A DNA stretch of 33,193 bases, taken from the NCBI GenBank assembly GCA_002399025.1, contig DHCV01000034.1, positions 539 to 33,731 of the forward strand, in the 5' to 3' direction. This DNA comes from Bacteroidales bacterium UBA4893. Lineage in GTDB: Bacteria; Bacteroidota; Bacteroidia; Bacteroidales; P3. Every line of letters starts with the position of its first letter. Positions within the stretch are counted from its first letter, which is position 1. Positions 1-8,730 of this stretch are shown here, piece after piece. Both the position numbers and the translations under genes were made by a program. The notes under the pieces were generated by a model that saw only the letters and a list, made by a program, of their open reading frames with translations, was not told the origin of the DNA and did not search any database.

Positions 1-1760
1 CTTAAAACGTGATATTCCATATCTAAATAAGCTGCTGCATAGCGTTCAGTCATTCCATAAGCAACATCGAAAGTTCCAACTGAATTGATTTTCTTAAGTA
101 GAGCATCAGGAATAACTTCGCCCTTTTCGTTCTTAGCAAACATCTTCAATACTTCTGGCTTTGAGCACCAATGTTCAAGAATTTGTGAAGGAAGTTCAAC
201 AAAGTCTCTTGGAACAGTTGTTCCTCCTGTGGAAAGATAAGTACAGTTTGAAAGAAGGCCATGAATAGCGTGTCCCATTTCATGAAATACTGTAGATGCT
301 TCTTCAGCTGTTAGGGTTGTTCTTCCTGAAGGAGATTTTGCATAATTGAAACAAATTGTTATTATTGGGGTAACTTTCTTTTCACCCTTAACATATTGTT
401 CCCTATAGCCATTACACCAAGCACCTCCTACTTTTGAAGCTCTTGTGTATGGGTCCCAATAAAGAATTCCTACATGCTCATCTTTTTCATTCTTACATTC
501 AAAAACTTGAACATCCTCATTATAAACTGGAATATCTTTTCTTTCTGTAAATGTTAACCCATATAACTTTGTAACTACATCAAAGCAACCTTGACGCACA
601 TTGTTTATTTCAAAATAAGGACGAGTTTCTTCTGCATCAAAATTAAATTTCTGTTTCTTTAATTTTTCTGCATAGAAAGACCAATCCCATGCTTCAAGTG
701 TTGCACCTGGATGATCTTTAACTAAAAGTTTTTCAAGTTCAACAACATCCTTTTTGGCAGCAGGAATAGAATATTTCAATAATCCTTCCAAAAGTGAATA
801 TACTTGTTGAGGAGTCTTTTGCATTCTTTCTTCCAAAACATAGTCAGCAAAAGTTTTATATCCTAAAAGTTCTGCCTTTTGTGCTCTAAGATTTGCTAAA
901 CTCTTAATAATTTCTTTGTTATCATTCTCGTTTCCGTTGTTTCCTCTATTATTCTTAGCTTTGAATATCTTTTCTCTTAACTCTCTTTTTTCAGAGAATT
1001 GTAAGAAAGGAAATACTGAAGGACTATCTAAAGTAAATATCCATTTACCAGCTTTCCCTTTTTCCTTTGCTGTTGAGGCAGCTTGGTCAATCAACCATTG
1101 AGGCAATCCCTTAAGGTCTTCTTGTTTGTCAATAACAAGCTCATAACTCTTTGTTTCCTTAAGTGTGTTGGCTGAAAACTTAGATTCTAAGGTTTTTATC
1201 TCTCCATTAATCTTCTTAAGTGATTCTTGATTTTCCTTTGAAAGCAAGGCTCCAGAACGTACAAATCTTTTATAGGTCTTTTCAAGTAACATTTTTTGTT
1301 CTTGGTTAAGATTTAGATTGTCCTTGTTGTCCCAAACTTTCTTAACTCTTTCAAAGAGTTTAGCATTCATAACAACTTCGTCACTATGTTTTGCTAATAT
1401 CGGACCTACTTCAGCTTCGAGTTTTTGCAATTCTTCACTTGTGTTGGCTGCAGTCATATTGAAAAATACTCCAGCTACCTTTGACAAAAGTTCCCCAGCA
1501 AAATCAAATTCTGCAATTGTATTTTGAAAATCGGGTGCTTCCTTATTTTCAACAATAGCATCAATCTCTTCCAAATGCAACTTCATTGCATGCTTGAAAG
1601 CGGGCATGTAATCTGTTGTCTTAATTTCTTCAAATGGTGGAGTTCCAAATGGAGTATTCCACTCTTTGATTAATGGGTTGTTCTCAATGTCCTTATTATT
1701 CTTTGAACAACTTCCAAATACTAATGCCGAAGTCAGCATAAGCAAAATTGTTTTTTTCAT
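1..1760 (-). CDS. dcp: M3-family zinc metallopeptidase lipoprotein (Dcp-like peptidyl-dipeptidase), C-terminus cut by window edge
   Basis: The gene is read from an ATG at 1760 and runs off the left edge, leaving about 586 codons. The N-terminus is a lipoprotein signal: Met-Lys-Lys, a hydrophobic stretch, then Gly-Ser-Cys near residue 18, so the enzyme is expected to be lipid-anchored in the cell envelope. The M3 zinc motif His-Glu-Met-Gly-His lies at 270-284 (about residues 493-497), where Dcp and oligopeptidase A carry theirs. Family knowledge: these enzymes trim dipeptides or hydrolyse short peptides with a single zinc. The missing part would hold the third zinc ligand and the C-terminal helical region, roughly 100 residues. 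It lies 40 nt after plsY and is probably the last visible member of the same minus-strand run. Peptidyl-dipeptidase rather than oligopeptidase A is the likelier name because of the lipoprotein form common in this phylum, but the substrate is inferred. Confidence 0.9.
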   Translation of the reverse strand, partial: MKKTILLMLTSALVFGSCSKNNKDIENNPLIKEWNTPFGTPPFEEIKTTDYMPAFKHAMKLHLEEIDAIVENKEAPDFQNTIAEFDFAGELLSKVAGVFFNMTAANTSEELQKLEAEVGPILAKHSDEVVMNAKLFERVKKVWDNKDNLNLNQEQKMLLEKTYKRFVRSGALLSKENQESLKKINGEIKTLESKFSANTLKETKSYELVIDKQEDLKGLPQWLIDQAASTAKEKGKAGKWIFTLDSPSVFPFLQFSEKRELREKIFKAKNNRGNNGNENDNKEIIKSLANLRAQKAELLGYKTFADYVLEERMQKTPQQVYSLLEGLLKYSIPAAKKDVVELEKLLVKDHPGATLEAWDWSFYAEKLKKQKFNFDAEETRPYFEINNVRQGCFDVVTKLYGLTFTERKDIPVYNEDVQVFECKNEKDEHVGILYWDPYTRASKVGGAWCNGYREQYVKGEKKVTPIITICFNYAKSPSGRTTLTAEEASTVFHEMGHAIHGLLSNCTYLSTGGTTVPRDFVELPSQILEHWCSKPEVLKMFAKNEKGEVIPDALLKKINSVGTFDVAYGMTERYAAAYLDMEYHVL

Positions 1761-1800
1761 GTTTGTTTTAATTATTAATTAATTTATCAATTGTATCTAT

Positions 1801-2481
1801 TCATTCATCAACTGTTTTCTTAAACTTGAATTTGGGCTCCTCTTTCTTTATTAGCCTTACAATATTTTTCCTATGTGTATAGGGAATAAAAATGGCAACA
1901 ATGCAAGTAAAGACTATTAGGGGTATGTAAACCTGATAATTTAGCCAATGTCCACAAGTAATATATAGGATAGGGAATGCAATTGAGGTTACTATTGAAG
2001 CCAGAGAAATATATTTGTATAAAATAAAAGTTATAATAAAGGTAAGGAGAATGAGAGGAAGGAGGTGTTCAAATATCCCTATAACAACTCCTAGCATTGT
2101 TGCCACGCCTTTGCCACCTTTGAAACCAACATAAATCGGAAGTGCATGACCAATTACTGCAATCACTCCTAAAGCTAATTTATAGTAGGTGAGATATTCA
2201 GCACCTGAGACCATTCCCCATATTTCTGTATAGAATCGTCCAAAGAAGTTTCCAAGATATACTGCAAACCATCCTTTTAATGCGTCTGTTAGAAGAACAA
2301 ATAAACCGGGCAATAGTCCAAGCACTCTAATTGTATTGGTGGCTCCTGCATTTTTGCTACCTTTTTCTCTCACGTCTACACCATAGAAGGATTTGCCTAT
2401 CCATACTGCAGATGGGATTGAGCCGACCAGATATGCAACAACACATCCTAAGGCAAGCATTACATAATGTAAAAGAGTCAT
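1801..2481 (-). CDS. plsY: Glycerol-3-phosphate acyltransferase PlsY
   Basis: This 226-residue multi-pass inner-membrane protein transfers an acyl group from acyl-phosphate to the sn-1 position of glycerol 3-phosphate, the first step of phospholipid synthesis in bacteria using the PlsX/PlsY route. Visible family motifs are Gly-Ser-Ile-Pro-Ser near residue 21, Gly-Ser-Lys-Asn-Ala-Gly-Ala-Thr-Asn near residues 41-49 and Lys-Gly-Gly-Lys-Gly-Val-Ala-Thr around residue 120. About five to seven hydrophobic helices are apparent. Length is slightly above the usual 190-220 because of a charged lysine-rich C-terminal tail. The gene starts 14 nt after the large unknown gene ends, so the two are likely cotranscribed. 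plsX is not in the window. Confidence 0.96.
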   Translation of the reverse strand: MTLLHYVMLALGCVVAYLVGSIPSAVWIGKSFYGVDVREKGSKNAGATNTIRVLGLLPGLFVLLTDALKGWFAVYLGNFFGRFYTEIWGMVSGAEYLTYYKLALGVIAVIGHALPIYVGFKGGKGVATMLGVVIGIFEHLLPLILLTFIITFILYKYISLASIVTSIAFPILYITCGHWLNYQVYIPLIVFTCIVAIFIPYTHRKNIVRLIKKEEPKFKFKKTVDE

Positions 2482-2495
2482 TATTTTAGATTTTA

Positions 2496-5400
2496 TTATT
2501 CATTAGTATCATTATTCTCTTCGCTATCTTGAAATGATTCAATCTTTTCAACCTTCCTAATAAAGTCTCTTTTCTCATTAGGGGTTGCTAAACGATATGT
2601 ATAAATCTTACCATCCTTTCCTTTAAATTCTCTTTCTTTTGAAGGAGCAGCTTTTATAAAATCATTAAATATATCATAGGACGACATTGCACTCATTGCA
2701 GCTCCATTATAAGAAAAGAAATACCAATGATCTGGATTTGCTTCTACATATATTCTAATTTCATTTGCCATTGAGGTCTTCAAAAGTTGTATCTTAGCTC
2801 TAATGTTTTTATTAATCTGATATTTCCCAACCATGCTTAACTCAACATCTCCATAAGAAACGTATGAGTTTAGAATTGGGTCCCATTGCATTCTAACATT
2901 TGAGAAATACAATGTATAATCCATATCTTTTGGGATGGTTTTCCATTCTCCTGTAATTAATAAATCCTCAAATAGCTCCACTCCCTTTTCTTGACCGAAG
3001 AGAGCAACCAATTGGTCTTGATATTTTGAGACTTCTAATTCAATTGGAGTTAGGTTCATATCTTCATAAAGCTCAACTCCCATATAATCTAAAGCTTGTT
3101 GGTTAAATGGAAAACGAATAGCTAAACTCATATTCAAATCTGCTGTTGAACTATTATTATTAATCTTTATCTCACCATAGTTATTCATTGATACAACTCC
3201 ATCTTTTTTCATTCCAAGACTAATCATTCCTTGTCCTTTTGCATCACAACTTGTTTTATTCATAACAAGATAATCACCCAAAGCTTCTTTCATATCTTCA
3301 AGCTTTTCAATTGAAGCTATTCTATATTCATTTGAATTCTTATCATAGGTCAAAAATCCTTTGGCAGTCATAAAAGTATTATCTCCTTCAACGTCCGTAG
3401 TTAAGAATGCTGAACGAGGCTCCATATTCTTAGGATTAAACTGCATTGATGCTGTTATCCTTTGTCCATCAATTGAAAGAGGAGCTTCAGGAATTGGGAT
3501 ATAGATTTCTTTTGCATCAACTCTTGATTTGAATTTTATCCAAGCAAGATTTTCATTACAATTATGAGTAAGTTGTAAACCTCCATCAAAAAGGAAATTA
3601 GTATCGTTTGCATCAACTTGAACATTTCCAAAGAACAAGAAAGCAGGACTTAGATAAATTGCATTTTCCCTACTTATATTTCCTAAGGCTCTTGATTCGG
3701 TTGGGTCAGGATTCAGTCTTGACATAAATATTGGATGCTTCTTATTGTTCTCATCAATATAGTCGATGTAACCATTAGCAGAGTAAAGAGCAGAAGAAGA
3801 AACATGTACTCGTGAATTATAGAATTCATGTATTTTCGTTTGAGTATTAATTAAAATCTTTGCATCTTCAATTGTATCCATTTGAGCTCCTGGTCGGATT
3901 ATTAGAGTAGCATCTCCTGGTCGGATTGCTGCATCTGCAGATTTGATTAAATATACTTCTTCGGCAGTAAGCTTATTGGTTTTAAGGCTTAAAGTTGGGT
4001 GAACAGAATTGAAAGTTAGGCTCTTTTGTAATGGATTAGTTGCAGTAAACTTAGCACCTGGCTGTTCTAAATCAACCAAACTTCTTAAATCTTTTGTTGC
4101 AAAATCTTCCGACTTAACACTATTTGAATTTAATAGAGCTAATTCCTTAACATCCATTAACCAATCAAATTTGTCAACCTCACAAACATATTGCAAATAA
4201 GTTAAATCGCATGGCTTTACTCCTTCCATTGAAGTAAATTCCCCTTTTCTTGTTTTAAAATCAACCTTAGCTTTAACCTCCTTAGCCTTAAATGCCACAT
4301 CGTTGCCACTTAGAGAATTCAAAGTGAAGTTGGAAGTATCGGCACTATAAGTAATATTTCTAAATCTAAAATTATCAGACTCAACAATCATCTCCCCTGC
4401 TCTATTACTTCCCTTTCCAGTTAATCCACTAGGTCTAACAATTAAACTTCCAGAATGAAATGCTTCGCCTGCGAACATTAAGAAAGGTTCAGCCTGCTGA
4501 TTAACAATCATGTAGTCCTCATAAGGATACCAGTGTTCAGAAGTCTTTGTAACACTAACCTCAGGGAATTCTACTTGAGATTTGTTGGAACATATAAACT
4601 TATCTGTTATAGCATTCATTGAGTCAGGAAGGAAAACAAACATTCTTGAATCTGAACGTGAAGCAATATATTCTAAATAACCTGCTCCCAAAAGTCCTTG
4701 TAAACTAAGGTCTATTCTATTATAAAACTTCCCTTTTCCTCCATAGGCAATCATACCCGCTTGAGGAGTTTCAATTATGAATCCAAGAGAATAATCTCTC
4801 ATTACCTTCAATGGTTCTTTGATGTCAGGGAATATTCCTGCAGATTTCAAAACTCCAGTAAATCTAATACTATCTGTTTTGAAAGTCATAAGATCTTTAA
4901 TCTTAAATGGATCTAATTTATAGTAAAACTTATCTCTTAAATAAACTCCGCTCTGTATTTTTGGTTGGTCATAGAAGACATAGGAATCTTCAAGTGATGA
5001 TAGCATAGGGTAACCTATTACTCTTTTAATACTACTCTTATTGTTTGGCTCATCAATCAATAGTTCACAAACTAAGTTTTGAAGAGGTGTCTGAATTCTT
5101 ACAATCTTATTTGTATCTTCAAATAATGGAACGAAGAAAGCCATTGAGTCAATCTTTGGAAGATTTAGGGCAAATCTCTCATAATCGAAATAGCATCTCT
5201 CTCCTCCCATATTAAATCTTCCAGCAGTAATTCTTCCGTTAAACTCAAAGCTCCTATTCTTCTTCATGACTATTTCTCCCTTGTTTGGAGCAATATTTAC
5301 AAAATGAGTATCGGACAGAGAAAAGGTTTCAATACCATATAATCTCAAATCCATATCAAATATGTTCAAAACAGCATTTGCAGAATTTTTGGTTGAGGAT

Positions 5401-7001
5401 ACAAAACGAAGATTATCGTAATCCTGTTTCTTAGTATTGGCTTTAATGTAGTCAAAAACCTTTTCTTTTACAATCGCAGTCTTACGATATGACTCATAAT
5501 TAATAAAACCATTAATTGCCAATCGCATAAGCATAACTTCTGCTTGAGTTTCATCCAAACCTATATAACGTGCAAACTCCTTAACTGGAATGTTATTTTT
5601 CTTATACTTATCAACAAATCCCTTTACTCTATATATTGGACTCACTTCGTCAATTCCTTTAATCTTATCCCATTTTGATTCTGTATAATAGTTATTTGAT
5701 TCAAAGGAAGCAAAGGAAACAGTATTTGAAGGAGCTTTAATAGAAGTAAACTCTAAAGTATGCCCATCTAATTTTGCATAAACAGCTTCAGTATAGATAT
5801 CTATTGCATGATAGGAGTCCACCCAAGGACTTGCTGATATTCCTTCCTTATTATTAATACATGCTATTTCTTTTAGACTCTTATTATATCTAAATAAAAG
5901 CCCAGGATGATAAATCGAATCTTGATTTATGTAGAATGTAATCTGACAATCCTTTGTTGCAATCCCTTCTTGACTGAATGGATGAACAATTGCTTTTGCT
6001 TTACAGAAAAGTTTACCATCTTTCTTTATTACAATTTCAGCTGGCTCAACAGCAGTTCCATAACCCAAAAACTTGCCGCCTTGTTGTGTAAATCCACCAA
6101 CATAGTCCACATCAGGAAAAACATTTTTTATTATCTCTTCTCGTTTATAGGAAAAGAATCGTGGATAAGTTACATCTCCAACCTTATCGGAACATTGGTC
6201 TTCTAAGGTTCCAGATAATTTATGTTGGAAATACTCTTTGTTTGTAAAAAGTACTGAATCTGCAATAATTGCTGCTCTTTTCAAAGAGACATAATAGGCC
6301 TTTAGTTCGGCATAAACCTGATCTTTAGGAAGCTCAGCCCTAGACCAATCAATCTTTCCTCCACTGCCTTCAAAACTCTGCTCAACAATATAGAATTTCC
6401 CTTTGGTTGAGAATATTGTATTAAAATCTTTTTGAGAAGAATAAGTTAAATCAATATCGGAAGTAAAGTCTGCGTAAGGTCCTCTAACAGTATCTATTCT
6501 GATTGAATAACCATTATGTTTTACCTTCCATTCAACTATTTTTGTTGAATAAAGAATATTGTATTTTACTAAACTCAACGATGAACTAACTGCATTATTG
6601 AAACCACCTAAGGTCGAGGATTCTATTGTCCAATTAAGCCCCTTGAACCATTGATTAAAACTTTCATTAGATTGATTAGTGGATTTAAATGCAATTTGAG
6701 TTTCAATAAAATCATAGAAACCAGGTAAAGGACGAACTCTCTTCTTAAGCATAAGGTTTGAAAGTTTCATAATATCCTTTTTCTGTTGTACTGGCATCGA
6801 ATTAAAAACATCAGTATACTGAATAATGAGAGTTTCATACTCCTTTTGCTTATCCTTCTTCATGTTAGCATCTGACAAATAGAACTCAGTTAATTCCTCA
6901 ATATATGTATCGGGATTTTCGCTGAAAGCTTTGAATCTTTGCCCAAATGAGCTAAGGCTCATAAAAAAGATAACAAGTATTAGAACAATTCGTTTATTCA
7001 T
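2496..7001 (-). CDS. Very large secreted protein of unknown function (1501 aa)
   Basis: I do not recognise a named domain. The N-terminus is a clear Sec signal peptide (Met-Asn-Lys-Arg, a hydrophobic core, Ser-Phe-Gly-Gln at about residues 18-21), so the product is exported. The rest looks mostly beta-strand, with alternating short hydrophobic and polar segments, frequent Asn, Asp, Ser and Tyr, and no further membrane helix. A short helical region around residues 460-530 (Val-Lys-Glu-Phe-Ala-Arg-Tyr and following) resembles a small winged-helix or linker fold. The C-terminus is charged and acidic, ends Asn-Asp-Thr-Asn-Glu, and lacks a T9SS sorting domain. It sits 7 nt after prmA and 14 nt before plsY, so it is embedded in a housekeeping run. 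A repetitive beta scaffold acting in the periplasm or on the outer membrane, for example of the OstA/TamB-like kind, is a guess from texture only. Confidence 0.85.
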   Translation of the reverse strand: MNKRIVLILVIFFMSLSSFGQRFKAFSENPDTYIEELTEFYLSDANMKKDKQKEYETLIIQYTDVFNSMPVQQKKDIMKLSNLMLKKRVRPLPGFYDFIETQIAFKSTNQSNESFNQWFKGLNWTIESSTLGGFNNAVSSSLSLVKYNILYSTKIVEWKVKHNGYSIRIDTVRGPYADFTSDIDLTYSSQKDFNTIFSTKGKFYIVEQSFEGSGGKIDWSRAELPKDQVYAELKAYYVSLKRAAIIADSVLFTNKEYFQHKLSGTLEDQCSDKVGDVTYPRFFSYKREEIIKNVFPDVDYVGGFTQQGGKFLGYGTAVEPAEIVIKKDGKLFCKAKAIVHPFSQEGIATKDCQITFYINQDSIYHPGLLFRYNKSLKEIACINNKEGISASPWVDSYHAIDIYTEAVYAKLDGHTLEFTSIKAPSNTVSFASFESNNYYTESKWDKIKGIDEVSPIYRVKGFVDKYKKNNIPVKEFARYIGLDETQAEVMLMRLAINGFINYESYRKTAIVKEKVFDYIKANTKKQDYDNLRFVSSTKNSANAVLNIFDMDLRLYGIETFSLSDTHFVNIAPNKGEIVMKKNRSFEFNGRITAGRFNMGGERCYFDYERFALNLPKIDSMAFFVPLFEDTNKIVRIQTPLQNLVCELLIDEPNNKSSIKRVIGYPMLSSLEDSYVFYDQPKIQSGVYLRDKFYYKLDPFKIKDLMTFKTDSIRFTGVLKSAGIFPDIKEPLKVMRDYSLGFIIETPQAGMIAYGGKGKFYNRIDLSLQGLLGAGYLEYIASRSDSRMFVFLPDSMNAITDKFICSNKSQVEFPEVSVTKTSEHWYPYEDYMIVNQQAEPFLMFAGEAFHSGSLIVRPSGLTGKGSNRAGEMIVESDNFRFRNITYSADTSNFTLNSLSGNDVAFKAKEVKAKVDFKTRKGEFTSMEGVKPCDLTYLQYVCEVDKFDWLMDVKELALLNSNSVKSEDFATKDLRSLVDLEQPGAKFTATNPLQKSLTFNSVHPTLSLKTNKLTAEEVYLIKSADAAIRPGDATLIIRPGAQMDTIEDAKILINTQTKIHEFYNSRVHVSSSALYSANGYIDYIDENNKKHPIFMSRLNPDPTESRALGNISRENAIYLSPAFLFFGNVQVDANDTNFLFDGGLQLTHNCNENLAWIKFKSRVDAKEIYIPIPEAPLSIDGQRITASMQFNPKNMEPRSAFLTTDVEGDNTFMTAKGFLTYDKNSNEYRIASIEKLEDMKEALGDYLVMNKTSCDAKGQGMISLGMKKDGVVSMNNYGEIKINNNSSTADLNMSLAIRFPFNQQALDYMGVELYEDMNLTPIELEVSKYQDQLVALFGQEKGVELFEDLLITGEWKTIPKDMDYTLYFSNVRMQWDPILNSYVSYGDVELSMVGKYQINKNIRAKIQLLKTSMANEIRIYVEANPDHWYFFSYNGAAMSAMSSYDIFNDFIKAAPSKEREFKGKDGKIYTYRLATPNEKRDFIRKVEKIESFQDSEENNDTNE

Positions 7002-7008
7002 TTTGGTT

Positions 7009-7848
7009 TTATTGTTTCTTTATAAAACGTAAAGCTGCCCAATTTTCTTTTGCTATATGAGTGATTAATTCTAAATTATTTTCATTAGCACTCTTTTCCA
7101 AAATCTCTACATCATTATTATAGAATCCACTTAAAATCAAAAAGCCTCCTTCTCTTATGTGTTTTGAATATAATGGCATATCTTGCAAAAGAATATTCCT
7201 ATTTATATTTGCAATAAACAAATCATAGGTCATCGTAAGCATTTTTGCATCTCCAAGACTAACATTGACATCAACATTATTTCTCAGAACATTCTCTTTT
7301 GCATTCTCAAATGCCCATTCATCATTATCAATTGCATCAACAACTCTTGCTCCTTTCAACTTAGAGAGTATTGCCAAAACTCCCGTCCCTGTTCCCATAT
7401 CCATAACATCCTTGCCTACTAAATCTTCATCTTTTAAAAGTTGAATAATCTGATAAGTTGTTGGGTGATGGGCAGTTCCAAAAGACATTTTGGGAGAAAT
7501 CTCAATATCATACTTAACGCTATTCATTGGAGGATGAAAGCTTGCTCTCACATAGCAATAATCATCAACCAAAACTGCTTCATAAGATTTCTCCCATTCT
7601 TTGTTCCAATCTTGTTGCTCAATTTCTTTAATTACGTATGTAAAATCCACCGAAGGATTATTAGATTTAAAGGTGTCTAAAATAGAATCTAATTCATTTT
7701 GATTAAAGATATCTTTCTGGCAATAAGCAAAAAAGCCATCTTCTTTATCTAAAAAACTTTCAAATCCAATATCACATAATTCACTCTGTAAAACATCTGA
7801 AAAAATGCCAACAGAGCTCAAATCAAGCTCTAATTCAATATAAACCAT
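7009..7848 (-). CDS. prmA: Ribosomal protein L11 methyltransferase PrmA
   Basis: This 279-residue cytoplasmic enzyme uses S-adenosylmethionine to methylate ribosomal protein L11. The SAM-binding motif I is visible as Asp-Met-Gly-Thr-Gly-Thr-Gly-Val-Leu-Ala around residues 149-158, preceded by the family signature Gly-Thr-Ala-His-His-Pro-Thr-Thr. The later Ala-Asn-Ile-Asn-Arg-Asn stretch corresponds to the Asn-Ile-(Leu/Asn) motif of the family. The N-terminal ~100 residues form the smaller substrate-binding domain. The gene lies 15 nt after tpiA and 7 nt before the 1501-residue gene, all on the same strand. Length is normal for Bacteroidota PrmA. Confidence 0.95.
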   Translation of the reverse strand: MVYIELELDLSSVGIFSDVLQSELCDIGFESFLDKEDGFFAYCQKDIFNQNELDSILDTFKSNNPSVDFTYVIKEIEQQDWNKEWEKSYEAVLVDDYCYVRASFHPPMNSVKYDIEISPKMSFGTAHHPTTYQIIQLLKDEDLVGKDVMDMGTGTGVLAILSKLKGARVVDAIDNDEWAFENAKENVLRNNVDVNVSLGDAKMLTMTYDLFIANINRNILLQDMPLYSKHIREGGFLILSGFYNNDVEILEKSANENNLELITHIAKENWAALRFIKKQ

Positions 7849-7863
7849 TGACTAAAATTATTC

Positions 7864-8619
7864 TTAGAAAGATTTGATAATGGCAATGAAATCTTCTTTT
7901 TTCAAAGAAGCACCTCCAATTAATCCACCATCAACATCCTTATTTGCAAATAATTCTTTAGCATTCTTACTATTGCAACTTCCTCCGTAAAGGATTGAAA
8001 TTTCTTCTGCAATTGCTTTAGAATACTTTTTTTCTAAAAGTGAACGGATATGAGCGTGCATTTCTTGAGCTTGGTCTCTAGTTGCGGTTTTTCCAGTACC
8101 TATTGCCCAAACTGGTTCATAAGCAATAACTATATTTTCAATTTGTTCATTGGAAAGATGGAATAAACTTTCTTTTATTTGATTTTCCACAACTTCAAAA
8201 TGCTTTCCTGCTTCTCTTTGCTCAAGTGCTTCACCGCAACAGAAAATTGGTATAATATCATTTTCCATTAATCTATCTATCTTTTGAGCTATTTCTTCTG
8301 AGGTTTCATTAAAATATTTCCTTCTTTCACTATGACCAACAATACAATATTCAACTCCGATTGAATCGAGCATTTGAGCAGAAACCTCACCAGTATATGC
8401 TCCATTATTCCATTGAGCAACATTTTGTGCTCCACAAGAAAAATATCCTTCCTCTGCCATATCGGAAGTAAGTTCCAAATAAGGTGAAGGTGGGCAGATT
8501 ATTACTTCTGCGTTGGACTTAAAATTTTCCAGCTCTTCATTAATTTGATCAATCAAATCCTCAGCATCATCAAAGCCGAGATTCATTTTCCAGTTACCTG
8601 CAACAATATTCTTTCTCAT
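7864..8619 (-). CDS. tpiA: Triosephosphate isomerase
   Basis: This 251-residue glycolytic enzyme interconverts dihydroxyacetone phosphate and glyceraldehyde 3-phosphate. Catalytic residues are visible: Asn9 and Lys11 in Gly-Asn-Trp-Lys-Met-Asn, His96 in Gly-His-Ser-Glu-Arg-Arg, and Glu168 in Ala-Tyr-Glu-Pro-Val-Trp-Ala-Ile-Gly-Thr-Gly. The phosphate-gripping Gly-Gly-Ala-Ser stretch is near the C-terminus. I chose the ATG at 8619, not the in-frame upstream codon at 8670. The extra 17 residues are not conserved, and that upstream stretch carries a promoter box on the same strand (8660-8667), so it is most likely untranslated leader. It follows the ABC permease after a 111-nt gap and precedes prmA by 15 nt. 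Confidence 0.97.
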   Translation of the reverse strand: MRKNIVAGNWKMNLGFDDAEDLIDQINEELENFKSNAEVIICPPSPYLELTSDMAEEGYFSCGAQNVAQWNNGAYTGEVSAQMLDSIGVEYCIVGHSERRKYFNETSEEIAQKIDRLMENDIIPIFCCGEALEQREAGKHFEVVENQIKESLFHLSNEQIENIVIAYEPVWAIGTGKTATRDQAQEMHAHIRSLLEKKYSKAIAEEISILYGGSCNSKNAKELFANKDVDGGLIGGASLKKEDFIAIIKSF

Positions 8620-8659
8620 AAAATTCTGATTTAATAATTTGTATACATTTAATTTATTG

Positions 8660-8667
8660 CAAATATA
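8660..8667 (-). promoter_or_regulatory. Bacteroidota-type -7 promoter box upstream of tpiA
   Basis: On the minus strand this reads TATATTTG followed by C, a match to the TAnnTTTG -7 consensus used by the primary sigma factor of Bacteroidota. It lies 40 nt before the tpiA ATG at 8619. No good -33 TTTG was seen at the expected spacing, so the assignment rests on the -7 box and its position. It suggests tpiA can be transcribed independently of the upstream permease. Confidence 0.5.
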
Positions 8668-8730
8668 CACTTTTTATTAAAGATAGAAGAAATTGAGAGA
8701 AAATTGTCCTTCGAAAAATAACTAAGTTAG

